Positions 28,428 through 37,448 of a stretch of 64,000 bases of DNA are shown here, in pieces. Source of the DNA: Gracilibacteraceae bacterium (lineage in GTDB: Bacteria; Bacillota; Desulfitobacteriia; Desulfitobacteriales; Syntrophobotulaceae). A program made the translations under genes and the position numbers. Position 1 is the first letter of the stretch. Every line of letters begins with the position of its first letter. Under the pieces are notes generated by a model. That model searched no databases, was not told the origin of the DNA, and saw nothing but the letters and a program-made list of their open reading frames with translations. The DNA is taken from the NCBI GenBank assembly GCA_031266805.1, contig JAISAH010000010.1, positions 1 to 64,000 on the forward strand, read 5' to 3'.

Positions 28428-28735
28428 TGCTCGTAGATTGGATCCCTTTATCGGAGTTGCAAGATGATGAAAAAATAATGACCGGTCGAAGAATCAGGCT
28501 GTACAACGTTGGTTTAAATGTGGAGAACAAAGCCGATGATTATTTAGAGTACATGGTATCATTTGTTTATGGAAACGAGCAATACTTGCAATTGACCTGC
28601 CTTTCACCAGGTGAAGAGGGCAATATAATCGGCGTATTAGCGAAAGACCTGCCGCATCATTACGCTTTGGGCAGGGAATTGAAACGAATAATGGGAACGG
28701 AAAACACTTTTATAAATATTTATTTGGTTCAATAG
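28427..28735 (+). CDS. Hypothetical acidic small protein, immunity-like
   Basis: 102-aa ORF MLVDWIPLSELQDDEKIMTGRR... Confidence 0.5.
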   Translation: MLVDWIPLSELQDDEKIMTGRRIRLYNVGLNVENKADDYLEYMVSFVYGNEQYLQLTCLSPGEEGNIIGVLAKDLPHHYALGRELKRIMGTENTFINIYLVQ

Positions 28736-28946
28736 TTACCGGAAAAATGCATATTAGAGCATCCCCGTAGCCGCCGGAGGACTGTTGCATGGATAAGTTC
28801 GAAAAAATAGATCTGCTCCTGGAGGAACACAGGACCCAAGCACTATTATTAAAGTTTTCAGTAAATGAGCCGATATAGCATGTGAAAAGAGTTTTCGCGC
28901 CCCTGCGGCCGCCGCGGAGGCGCGAAGTTTACGGGAGGTAACGGTC

Positions 28947-29531
28947 ATGCGCATCAGCGAAGTCAGCAAAATCAGCAAAGGCAACTATACCTATTTTTTA
29001 CAAATGCTCGGCGTAAAAAACCCTAAGGCGGCGGACTTGCTGGGTGACCTGGATAAACTGCCCGACAAAGACGCGTTCGGCAACCCGATCATCCGCAACG
29101 CCCTCGGCGAGGAAACGCATGAGTCGCAAATTGCCCGCTTAACGAAAGAGGGTATTATAGAGGAAGGGATGTTTCTGCGGGAAGGTCAGACGATGGAGCA
29201 GCGCGTAATGAATATCCCCGATGAAGTCCGGGAAAAAGCTATAGAATTGGCTCGGTATAATATCGTCACCAACCATAATGGCACGACGCCGGCCAATACT
29301 TCCAAAACTGATAAATTTTGGGAATATATAAAAGAGGTCCGCCAGAATTATAAGCCCGCGGACCGCCAAGCCTTTACCTGGACGGTTTCCCAGGTCATGC
29401 GCGAGGAATCGCTGCGTATCACGGATTATATAAAAAAGGTTGACCCAGGCTGGAGAGTGGGCGTAAGTTTCGACCCGAAAATACTGACGGAGACCAATTA
29501 CGGCCTGAACGCGATAGACATGTTGGTTTGA
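28947..29531 (+). CDS. Hypothetical protein; internal module duplicated at 59.9 kb
   Basis: 194-aa ORF with [38 protein letters not shown] recurs at 59954..59878 (minus). Confidence 0.6.
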   Translation: MRISEVSKISKGNYTYFLQMLGVKNPKAADLLGDLDKLPDKDAFGNPIIRNALGEETHESQIARLTKEGIIEEGMFLREGQTMEQRVMNIPDEVREKAIELARYNIVTNHNGTTPANTSKTDKFWEYIKEVRQNYKPADRQAFTWTVSQVMREESLRITDYIKKVDPGWRVGVSFDPKILTETNYGLNAIDMLV

Positions 29532-29566
29532 GGGGCTTGTTATCCTTGAGCCAGACTTCTGTTCAC

Positions 29567-29707
29567 GATGACGACCCTGGCGCGGGCAAAACGATTATGA
29601 CGGGACTGTTCCTCAAAGAATTGCTCGTTCGCGGCGATCTGAAACGCTGCATGATAGTCTCGCCCGGCAACCTCGCTGAGCAGTCCAAACCAAAGCGGCG
29701 GAGTTAA
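29567..29707 (+). pseudogene. Internal fragment of a SNF2-family helicase (Walker A region)
   Basis: [39 protein letters not shown], no start and no downstream motifs. Confidence 0.65.
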
Positions 29708-29766
29708 TGTCACAGCGAAACAGCGGCAAACAGATGACCATATTCGATATGGGGGAGGGCAAATAA

Positions 29767-30870
29767 ATGGCTATCAATCGTGTGGAAATCAAGGATTTCC
29801 TCGTATTCAAGGGCGATTTCGCAATGGACTTCTGCCCCGGCGTGAATGTGCTTATCGGCAGCAACGGGACGGGCAAGACGACGCTGCTGAAGGTGCTGTA
29901 TTGGGCGACTGAATTTGCCAATAAAAGCCTGCTTGATAAAGATAAACTTCAACTTAATCGAACCGCAAACGATCTTTATATAATTCCTTTCTTCCTTTGG
30001 GATTATTTCGGAGGAAGAAATGAACTTTATAATGATAAAGATGACAGCGATTTCATTTCAACTATTTGTGTGTCAAGATCTGCAGCAAGCGACGAGATAT
30101 TACCTGAATTAAAAGTCAAAGTCTCGAAAAACCTAAATAAGATTCAGATCAACATAGTCGATCCTTCTCAAATTAACGCTTTTAATTTGCTCGCTTGGTG
30201 CAACAAAAAAATATCGTCTACCTTTATTCCGGCGGCAGAAATGTTATCCCATTCGAGAGGGTTTCTCGCTCTCAATCGAGAACGCCCGATTCCGTTCGAC
30301 AAAACAGAGGTGGATATCATATCAAAAGCAGAACTTGAGCCCACCAGAGAAATAACTCATAATGCTAAAATCGTTCTTAAAAAACTTAGTAGTGAAATAG
30401 ACGGCATAGTTTTGTTTGATGGTAAAGATTTTTATGTTGAAAAAACCAATGGTGACAAGGTATTGTTTAGTTTTGAGGCAAGTGGCTTCCGAAAGTTAGG
30501 TTTGCTTTGGAAACTTCTTCGTAATGGATTACTCGAATCTGATACCATTCTTTTTTGGGATGAACCGGAAAACAGCCTGAATCCAGAGCTTGTGCCCGTG
30601 TTGGTAGATATTCTACTCGAACTCGCCAAAAACGGCGTACAGATTTTTGTTGCCACGCACGATTACAATGTTGCCCGCTACTTTGACGCGAGGAAAGACA
30701 GAAGTGTACTGGTGAAGTTCCACAATCTGATGAAAACTGCCACGGGCATCGAATGTGCCTCGGCAGCGAAGTATCTGGAAGTACCAAACAACCTGCTTGA
30801 AAAAGCAAGCGAAGACCTTTTTGATGCCGTGGTGGATTCGGCTATGGAGGGGCACGGGGATGAAATTTGA
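29767..30870 (+). CDS. AAA (SMC/OLD-like, AAA_15/21 type) ATPase
   Basis: VEIKDFLVFKGDFAMDFCPGVNVLIGSNGTGKTTLLKVL; ILFWDEPENSLNPELVPVLVDIL; IFVATHDYNVARYF. Confidence 0.88.
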   Translation: MAINRVEIKDFLVFKGDFAMDFCPGVNVLIGSNGTGKTTLLKVLYWATEFANKSLLDKDKLQLNRTANDLYIIPFFLWDYFGGRNELYNDKDDSDFISTICVSRSAASDEILPELKVKVSKNLNKIQINIVDPSQINAFNLLAWCNKKISSTFIPAAEMLSHSRGFLALNRERPIPFDKTEVDIISKAELEPTREITHNAKIVLKKLSSEIDGIVLFDGKDFYVEKTNGDKVLFSFEASGFRKLGLLWKLLRNGLLESDTILFWDEPENSLNPELVPVLVDILLELAKNGVQIFVATHDYNVARYFDARKDRSVLVKFHNLMKTATGIECASAAKYLEVPNNLLEKASEDLFDAVVDSAMEGHGDEI

Positions 30871-31363
30871 CGAAGGCAATTTACAACTTGACTTTTCAGC
30901 CTTTATCTCCGCAATCCGTTTTGATGACCAAAAGACGAATCCATACGGTCTGAAATCGGTGGACTTTGTCGCGGAAACCGCAGACGCAGTGTACTACTTG
31001 GAGGTCAAGGATTTTCAAAATCCGAAGTCTCAAAACTTTCAAATGGATTTGCAGATGCTGAAAGACGCTCAGAAAGATGGAAAGCATACATTCTGTCTTG
31101 AGATGGGTGAGAAAATCAAAGACAGCCTGCTGAGGCAGTACGCCCAAGGCATCATTTTGGCAAAGGAATTGAAATATCTTTTGCTTATAAATTTAGATGT
31201 GTTGGGTGCAGCCGAACGCGGCAGACTTAAAGCCAAGATAAGCGGTCATATTCCAACAGGTCTGAATGACACTCGGTTTACAGCGTTTACGTCGATTTCG
31301 TTTGAATTGGTAACCGCTGAACAGTTAAAAACACACGGGATTGTATGTATAGCAAACCCATAA
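30860..31363 (+). CDS. Putative PD-(D/E)XK nuclease-like partner protein
   Basis: SVDFVAETADAVYYLEVKDFQNP (D...ExK pattern); overlaps ATPase 3' end. Confidence 0.5.
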   Translation: MKFDEGNLQLDFSAFISAIRFDDQKTNPYGLKSVDFVAETADAVYYLEVKDFQNPKSQNFQMDLQMLKDAQKDGKHTFCLEMGEKIKDSLLRQYAQGIILAKELKYLLLINLDVLGAAERGRLKAKISGHIPTGLNDTRFTAFTSISFELVTAEQLKTHGIVCIANP

Positions 31364-31382
31364 ACATATCGTCATATATTCC

Positions 31383-31780
31383 TCACTCGGCGAGGACATA
31401 CACCGTCTCCCCGGCTACTACGCTGTCGCTCCTGGTTATCGGCGTTTGGTCATCCAGACGGAACGCCGGGCGCACAGGCGAGGCGTTATAGTCGTCGAGA
31501 CCGCTGATCCCGCCCTCGGCGGTAACGACAGCCTTCGAGCCATAAGTGGCCTGACTGAAGGTTCTGAGCAACCAGTCTGAGGCCTCGCCGTCCAGATAAG
31601 CGATCCGGTGGCGCCAGTCCTGTACTTAAACCCCGTCTCCGTGCCGGAGAGCAAAAAAATCTGCCGCTCTATCTGGCAGGTCACCTTCCAAAAAAGGCCC
31701 GGCTCCACTTCCGTGAGGTATTTTTCGGTGATGGTGATGTCCGAGTTCACGATTCAAGTTTTTCCCACACTAACGCCATG
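31383..31780 (-). pseudogene. Frameshifted fragment of a DUF6273-like surface/phage-type protein
   Basis: Frames carrying ITITEKYLTEVEPGLFWKVTCQIERQIF and ASDWLLRTFSQATYGSKAVVTAEGG are in different phases. Confidence 0.4.
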
Positions 31781-31903
31781 GTTTACCTCCTTGAATTTAC
31801 ATTCTGAGACTATTTCCGGCCGCCGTTTATCAACTGATCCGCCACCATAGGGCCAACCGCTTCCCGATAACGATAGTTTACGAAATGATTCTTTCCTGCA
31901 GAT

Positions 31904-32215
31904 TTATTTGGCCGCTGTAAGTATAACGGTGTTTTTTTTGCGCCACACTTCCCGCACATTGGCAAATCCCGCCGCGCGAAGCAATTTCCGCTGGTTGGAT
32001 ACCGCGCAGGGAATATCAAAATGGTACTCTCTATCGTCAATAACGCCCTGTTCTTTTTTCAAGCGCTCATATTCTGAAACATAAAAATCCTCCATTTCTT
32101 GCGCGTTATCGAATTCATCCTCAGAAAGCATATAATCACATTCGACATATATGCCGCCGCGTTTTATGCCATCGTGTATTTTTTTATATAATTTAACTTT
32201 TTCTTCATGTTTATT
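31904..32215 (-). pseudogene. C-terminal fragment of SAM-dependent methyltransferase
   Basis: HDGIKRGGIYVECDYMLSEDEFDN...HFDIPCAVSNQRKLLRAAGFANVREVWRKKNTVILTAAK; no N-terminal half. Confidence 0.55.
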
Positions 32216-32425
32216 TTATATCAGCGAATAATATTAAGCAACTGTTTTTTGTTACAGGCAGGCCGTTCCCCGCCGTCTCGGAACAGTAAAGTCCAATAAT
32301 ACCGGCGGCGGCAAACAGCGAAAGCAGGAACACCGCCCAGCAGCACGAATATGACATTGTAATAGGGCCAACGGTCAACGACACTCGCGCGGCGATACAA
32401 ACTATTATACGAGGAGGCATGAAAA

Positions 32426-33304
32426 ATGAAAGAAATCTTCGTCTCATACGGTGTTCATGTGGATGCCGTCGCCGGCTGGCTGGGCTCTTACGGCGGCGAG
32501 GACTCGCCTTGTGATATTTCACGGGGCGTCTTCGCCGCGCGGGTGGGTGTCCCCAGATTGCTGAAAATGTTTGAAAAGTATGATCTGCGCACCAGTTGGT
32601 ACATCCCCGGCCAAACCATTGAAACTTTTCCCGATGAAATGGCCGCGGTGGCGGCGGCGGGGCATGAGATCGGCCTTCACGGCTATTCGCACGAAAACCC
32701 CTTAGCCATGTCGCCGGAACAGGAGGAAGCGGTTCTGGTCAAGTGCATCGGCCTGATCACGAATCTCTGGGACCGGAAACCGCGAGGCTATGTCGCCCCG
32801 TGGTGGGAATCGTCCGCGGTCACGAACGACTTGCTGCAAAAGTATGCGATCAAATACGATCACAGCCTTATGCATGACGATTTCACGCCTTATTACACCC
32901 GCGTCGGCGACTCCTGGACCAAGATCGACTACGGCAAACCGGCGGAAACATGGATGAAACCCATGAAATTTGGCGCGCCAACGGATGTGGTGCAGGTGCC
33001 GGCGAACTGGTACTTGGATGATCTGCCGCCGATGATGTTCGTCAAGGCCTCGCCTAACAGCTATGGTTTTACGAACCCCCGCGACATAGAGCAGCTCTGG
33101 CGCGATGAATTTGACTACCTGTACCGCGAGTATGAATACGGCGTTTTCCCCATGACCATCCACCCCGACGTAAGCGGGCGCCCGCAAAACATTCTGATGC
33201 ATGAACGGCTGATTTCCTATTTTCTCTCTTTTCCCGGCGTCAAAATCCTGACCGTTGATGAAATCGTGGATGATTTCCAAAAACGGTTCCCGAAAACCCA
33301 ATAA
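32426..33304 (+). CDS. Polysaccharide deacetylase family protein
   Basis: [48 protein letters not shown]. Confidence 0.88.
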   Translation: MKEIFVSYGVHVDAVAGWLGSYGGEDSPCDISRGVFAARVGVPRLLKMFEKYDLRTSWYIPGQTIETFPDEMAAVAAAGHEIGLHGYSHENPLAMSPEQEEAVLVKCIGLITNLWDRKPRGYVAPWWESSAVTNDLLQKYAIKYDHSLMHDDFTPYYTRVGDSWTKIDYGKPAETWMKPMKFGAPTDVVQVPANWYLDDLPPMMFVKASPNSYGFTNPRDIEQLWRDEFDYLYREYEYGVFPMTIHPDVSGRPQNILMHERLISYFLSFPGVKILTVDEIVDDFQKRFPKTQ

Positions 33305-33322
33305 GCGAGATTTATCAAATAT

Positions 33323-34138
33323 ATGAGCGACAAAATAAAAGCAGCGGCCATCCAAATGGATTCCGTCTTATATGGCAAAGCGGAAAACTTGAAAACAGCC
33401 TCCGCCTTAGTTCAAGAAGCGCTCGCGGCGGGCTGCCGTCTCATCGCTTTGCCGGAACTGTTCAACACCGGATACTTTGTCCAGGCGAGGGATTACGAAC
33501 TGGCGGAAACGATCCCCGGCCCGACGACCGAATGGATGCGGAATCTTTGCGCCGGGAGCGGTTCGTTCCTCGTAGGCGCCATCATTGAGCGCTCGCCCAT
33601 AGAAGGAGTGCTCTATGATACTTCTGTAATCGTCGGCAAATACGGCGTGGTTGGAATTTACAGAAAAGTATATTTATGGCAAAACGAGGCTTTGCGTTTC
33701 GCCCATGGGAACGACTACCCTGTCTTTGATCTGAGTTTTGCTAAAATAGGCCTGCAAATATGCTATGAAGCTGGTTTTCCGGAAGGCGCCCGCCTCCTCG
33801 CCCTCAAAGGCGCGACCGTCGTCGTTTATTCGGCGGCTTTTTCCGGCAAGCGCTCCTATGCCTGGGAATTGGGCACGCAGGCCCGGGCTTTGGAAAACGG
33901 CGTCTTCGTCCTGGCCGCCAATCGCTGCGGACAAGAAGGAGAGGAATATCCGTTTGCGGCCCGCAGCCGCATCGTCGCGCCGGATGGCTCAATTCTTAGC
34001 GAGGCGCAAAGCGGCGAGCAAGCGCTGTGCTGCGAAATCGATCTGGCGGCGGTAGAGGCCCAGCGCATTGAGATCCCATATTTACGAGACTACAATCTGC
34101 CCATGCTGGCGCGCCAACTGAATTCATTGATGGAATAA
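33323..34138 (+). CDS. Carbon-nitrogen (nitrilase superfamily) hydrolase
   Basis: LIALPELFNTGYFV; YRKVYLW; LQICYEAGFPEGARLLALKGA. Confidence 0.92.
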   Translation: MSDKIKAAAIQMDSVLYGKAENLKTASALVQEALAAGCRLIALPELFNTGYFVQARDYELAETIPGPTTEWMRNLCAGSGSFLVGAIIERSPIEGVLYDTSVIVGKYGVVGIYRKVYLWQNEALRFAHGNDYPVFDLSFAKIGLQICYEAGFPEGARLLALKGATVVVYSAAFSGKRSYAWELGTQARALENGVFVLAANRCGQEGEEYPFAARSRIVAPDGSILSEAQSGEQALCCEIDLAAVEAQRIEIPYLRDYNLPMLARQLNSLME

Positions 34139-34146
34139 GTAAATAT

Positions 34147-34560
34147 TCATTCGCCCTCCCCCAGCGCCTGGCGCAGATCCTCCGCGTACGCCCGCTGCAT
34201 TTTCCGCAGCGGCAGCGCGACGTATGACAAGAGTTCCATCAGCGGGTTTTTGACGCGCAATTCCTCGGTAAACTCTATCCGCGTCCCGTTATCGGCGGCA
34301 GGCGAAAACACGCCCGTCCAATGCCCGGAAAAGTTCTTGTTTTCCATGTCAAACTCATAGCAGGAAAACGGCTCTTTCCGGGTTATGGTAAACGTCGTCC
34401 GGTAACCGCCCTTCGTGGTTTCCACAAAAGTCCGGCCGTCCTCCGCTGCCTGGACGCCGGAAAGATCGCTTCTCCAGGCGAAATTCGCGTTGTCCGTCAC
34501 TATATCCCAGACTTTTTTCACGTCCGCGCGATAGACCGCCACGATAGTCGAGCGTCTCAT
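34147..34560 (-). CDS. SRPBCC (polyketide cyclase-like) family protein
   Basis: VYRADVKKVWDIVTDNANFAWRSDL. Confidence 0.8.
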   Translation of the reverse strand: MRRSTIVAVYRADVKKVWDIVTDNANFAWRSDLSGVQAAEDGRTFVETTKGGYRTTFTITRKEPFSCYEFDMENKNFSGHWTGVFSPAADNGTRIEFTEELRVKNPLMELLSYVALPLRKMQRAYAEDLRQALGEGE

Positions 34561-35705
34561 TCAATATCCTGCCCGCCGAAGGCCCGCGCCAAATCCGCGA
34601 TCAGGTCCGCCGCCGCTTCTATGCCCACGGACAGGCGGAGCAGGCGATCGTTAATCCCCTGGGCCAGGCGTTTTTCTTCCGGGATGTCGGCGTGGGTCTG
34701 CAGCACGGGATAAGTCATCAGGCTGTCCACTCCGCCGAGGCTTTCGGCAAAATGAATGACGCGCACGTTTTCCAGGATCTGTTTTACCAGACCGGTCTCC
34801 GTCACCTCGAAGGAAATCATGGCCCCGAACCCTTTCGCCTGCCGGCGGGAAACCTCGTACTGCGGATGATCCTCGCGCCCCGGATAATAAACGGCGCGGA
34901 CTTCCGGCCGCTCCGCCAGCCAGGCCGCGATTCGGCGGGCGTTTTCCTCCTGCCGCGCCACGCGCAGAGCCAAAGTCTTGATGCCGCGGATGATGAGCCA
35001 GGCGTCAAAAGGGGCCAGCCCCGTGCCGAGGGACATGCTGAAAAAGCGCAGCCGCTCCGCCAGCGCCCGGTCCCGGACGACGAGCAGCCCGGCCAGAGCG
35101 TCGTTATGGCCGCCCAGATATTTTGTCCCGCTGTGCATCACGATATCCGCGCCCAGGTCGAGCGGTTTTTGCAGGGCGGGCGTCAAAAACGTATTGTCCA
35201 CGATCAGACGGATGCCGCGTCCGGCGCAGCGGGCTGCCACCGCCGCGATGTCCGTCACATGCATCATCGGATTGGTCGGCGTTTCGATAAAAACAGCTTT
35301 CGTCGCCGGCGTACAACATTCAGCCACCCGCTCCGCGTCCGTCGTGCTCATAAAAGTGAAACGGAGGCCGCCGCGCTCCGTCAGCTGGGAAAACAGGCGA
35401 TGCGTCCCGCCGTAGAGATCGTCGGACACGATCAGGTGATCGCCGGGGGCAAAGAGGGCCATCAAGGTTGTCAGCGCCGCCATGCCGCTGGAAAAAGCCA
35501 CCGCTTCCGCGCCGTTTTCCAGGTTGGCGGCAATATTTTCCAGGCATTCGCGGGTCGGGTTCTGCGCGCGCGAATAATCATAACCGGTGCTGCGCCCCAG
35601 GCCGGGATGGGCAAAAGCCGCCGTCTGATAGATCGGCACGCTGATCGCCCCGGTCCGGTCATACGGTTTGTCGCCGCCGCGCACGCAGATCGTTTCAAAT
35701 TCCAT
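34557..35705 (-). CDS. Cys/Met metabolism PLP-dependent enzyme (cystathionine gamma-synthase/lyase-like)
   Basis: YDYSRAQNPTRECLENIAANLENG; VMHSGTKYLGGHNDALAGLLV. Confidence 0.92.
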   Translation of the reverse strand: MEFETICVRGGDKPYDRTGAISVPIYQTAAFAHPGLGRSTGYDYSRAQNPTRECLENIAANLENGAEAVAFSSGMAALTTLMALFAPGDHLIVSDDLYGGTHRLFSQLTERGGLRFTFMSTTDAERVAECCTPATKAVFIETPTNPMMHVTDIAAVAARCAGRGIRLIVDNTFLTPALQKPLDLGADIVMHSGTKYLGGHNDALAGLLVVRDRALAERLRFFSMSLGTGLAPFDAWLIIRGIKTLALRVARQEENARRIAAWLAERPEVRAVYYPGREDHPQYEVSRRQAKGFGAMISFEVTETGLVKQILENVRVIHFAESLGGVDSLMTYPVLQTHADIPEEKRLAQGINDRLLRLSVGIEAAADLIADLARAFGGQDIE

Positions 35706-35744
35706 GCCGTGCTCCCTTCGTTTTTCGCGCCTTGACCGGCTTTC

Positions 35745-36878
35745 TCAACCGGGCATGGGGGCCTGCATCAGCTCCTTGTGGATCAAAGGCAGGAGCTCCG
35801 GCGCCGCCAGCCCCTGCGGACAGAGATCCTGACAGGCGCCGCAGCCCGTGCAGCTGTCGGCGGCCGTGCCTTCGGCCATATGGACGTTTCTATACATAAA
35901 AATATCGACCGGATTCGGTTTTACCAGCTGATAACTGTTGTACAGCTTGAAAATATCCGGAATAGCCACTCCGGCCGGACAGGGCAGACAATAGGCGCAG
36001 CCGGTGCAGGCGACGCTGGGGCTGCTCTCAAAAGCCTCCCGTATTTGCCGCAGCAACCCGCGCTCCGCCGCGGTCATCACATTCGGGGCCGCGTCCGCGA
36101 ATATGTCAATATTTTCCTCCAACTGAGCCATAGTGCTCGTGCCGCTCAGGACGACGGAGACTTCCGGCATATCGTAGAGCCAGCGAAAACACCACTCCAT
36201 GAGCGAACGGCGCTCAGGAAAAGCGTCGATGAGCGCGGCGACCGCCGGCGGAGCGTCGCCGGCCAGAAAACCGCCGCGCAAAGGTTCCATGATCACGACT
36301 GGAATGCCGCGAGCGGCGGCGTAGCGCAGACCTTCCACACCGGCCTGATTTTCCTCGTCCAAGATATTGAGCTGGATCTGCGTCATTTCCCAGTCGAAAG
36401 CGTCGATTATTTCCCGAAAAGCGGCCAGCGTGTTGTGCAGGGAAAAACCCTTGTGCAAAATCTTGCCTTTGGCCGCCATCTTGTCGAGAAAAGTCAGGCC
36501 GTCATAGCGCCGCACCTTGTTCCAGTTGTCGGTATTGAGATTATGCAGGAGGTAAACGTCAATATGGTCCGTGCCGAGCCGCGCCAATTCCCTATCCAGA
36601 TATTTTTCAAAATCCGCGTGGGAAGCGATGTTCCAGATCGGGGATTTAGTGGCCAGCACGACCCGGTCGCGGTAGCCGTCCTGCAAAGCCTTACCCGTGA
36701 TGGTTTCGCTGTTCCCGTAAACATAAGCCGTGTCCAGATAATTGACGCCCCGCTCAATAGCGCGGCGCACCATACGCACCGCCTCGGCCTCGTCAGGCGG
36801 GAACCGCATGCAGCCCAGGCCAAAACGCGACACGCGCAGGCCGGTTTTCCCGAACTCCCGGTATACCATTTCTTTCAT
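35745..36878 (-). CDS. Aldo/keto reductase with C-terminal 4Fe-4S motifs
   Basis: GVNYLDTAYVYGNSE; CTGCAYCLPCPAGVAIP; CTGCGACQDLCPQG. Confidence 0.92.
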   Translation of the reverse strand: MKEMVYREFGKTGLRVSRFGLGCMRFPPDEAEAVRMVRRAIERGVNYLDTAYVYGNSETITGKALQDGYRDRVVLATKSPIWNIASHADFEKYLDRELARLGTDHIDVYLLHNLNTDNWNKVRRYDGLTFLDKMAAKGKILHKGFSLHNTLAAFREIIDAFDWEMTQIQLNILDEENQAGVEGLRYAAARGIPVVIMEPLRGGFLAGDAPPAVAALIDAFPERRSLMEWCFRWLYDMPEVSVVLSGTSTMAQLEENIDIFADAAPNVMTAAERGLLRQIREAFESSPSVACTGCAYCLPCPAGVAIPDIFKLYNSYQLVKPNPVDIFMYRNVHMAEGTAADSCTGCGACQDLCPQGLAAPELLPLIHKELMQAPMPG

Positions 36879-37035
36879 CCGCTTTACCTCCCGCTAAGGA
36901 CATCCCCGAGTTATATCCAAGTTATACCATAACCTATATGTTTTGTCAAGAAGCATTGTTTTCCGTCTTTAAAAGTGCTACAATACCTGTGTCGGCGGTC
37001 ATATCCGGGATTGCGGCGGGGAGGCGGCGTTAATT

Positions 37036-37224
37036 GTGATCAAAACATATGTCAATGATATCCAAATACCGGCGGGTTGTTTGTTTTATGACGAATGGGT
37101 TTATAATAAATATCGAGAGGAAGAAATTACAAGAGACTTTAAATTATTTATATGTTTAGACATTTTCATAAACTTAATGAAACATAAATATGAAGTTTTA
37201 CTTAAAGAACTTAAAGACGTTTGA
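37036..37224 (+). CDS. Small hypothetical protein
   Basis: 62-aa ORF upstream of a Phd-like fragment. Confidence 0.35.
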   Translation: MIKTYVNDIQIPAGCLFYDEWVYNKYREEEITRDFKLFICLDIFINLMKHKYEVLLKELKDV

Positions 37225-37283
37225 TATACTAATGAAAAATGTTGCGTTAAATATGAATGTAAATGTTTTAACGGAGGAACGGA

Positions 37284-37448
37284 ATGAAAATCTATAATTA
37301 TTCAGAGGCCAGACAAAATTTTTCTACCGTATTAAATGCGGCATTGCAAGAAGAAGTGATCATCACGAGGAGAGATGGGACTAAGTTTAAATTATTTTCC
37401 ATATTGAGAAGGGTCAGATCAAATTCAGGGCCCGTAGGGCGTATATGA
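37284..37448 (+). pseudogene. 3'-truncated Phd/YefM-type antitoxin
   Basis: MKIYNYSEARQNFSTVLNAALQEEVIITRRDGTKFKLFSI then unrelated tail that overlaps the AEC gene end; RBS GGAGGA. Confidence 0.6.

Noticed and set aside
28893-28930. GC-rich hairpin TTCGCGCC..GGCGCGAA before the 194-aa ORF as a riboswitch
   Set aside because: Single stem-loop only, no recognisable riboswitch architecture
34692-36932. Plus-strand ORFs of 347 and 384 aa (34692..35735, 35778..36932)
   Set aside because: Antisense to the PLP enzyme and aldo/keto reductase genes
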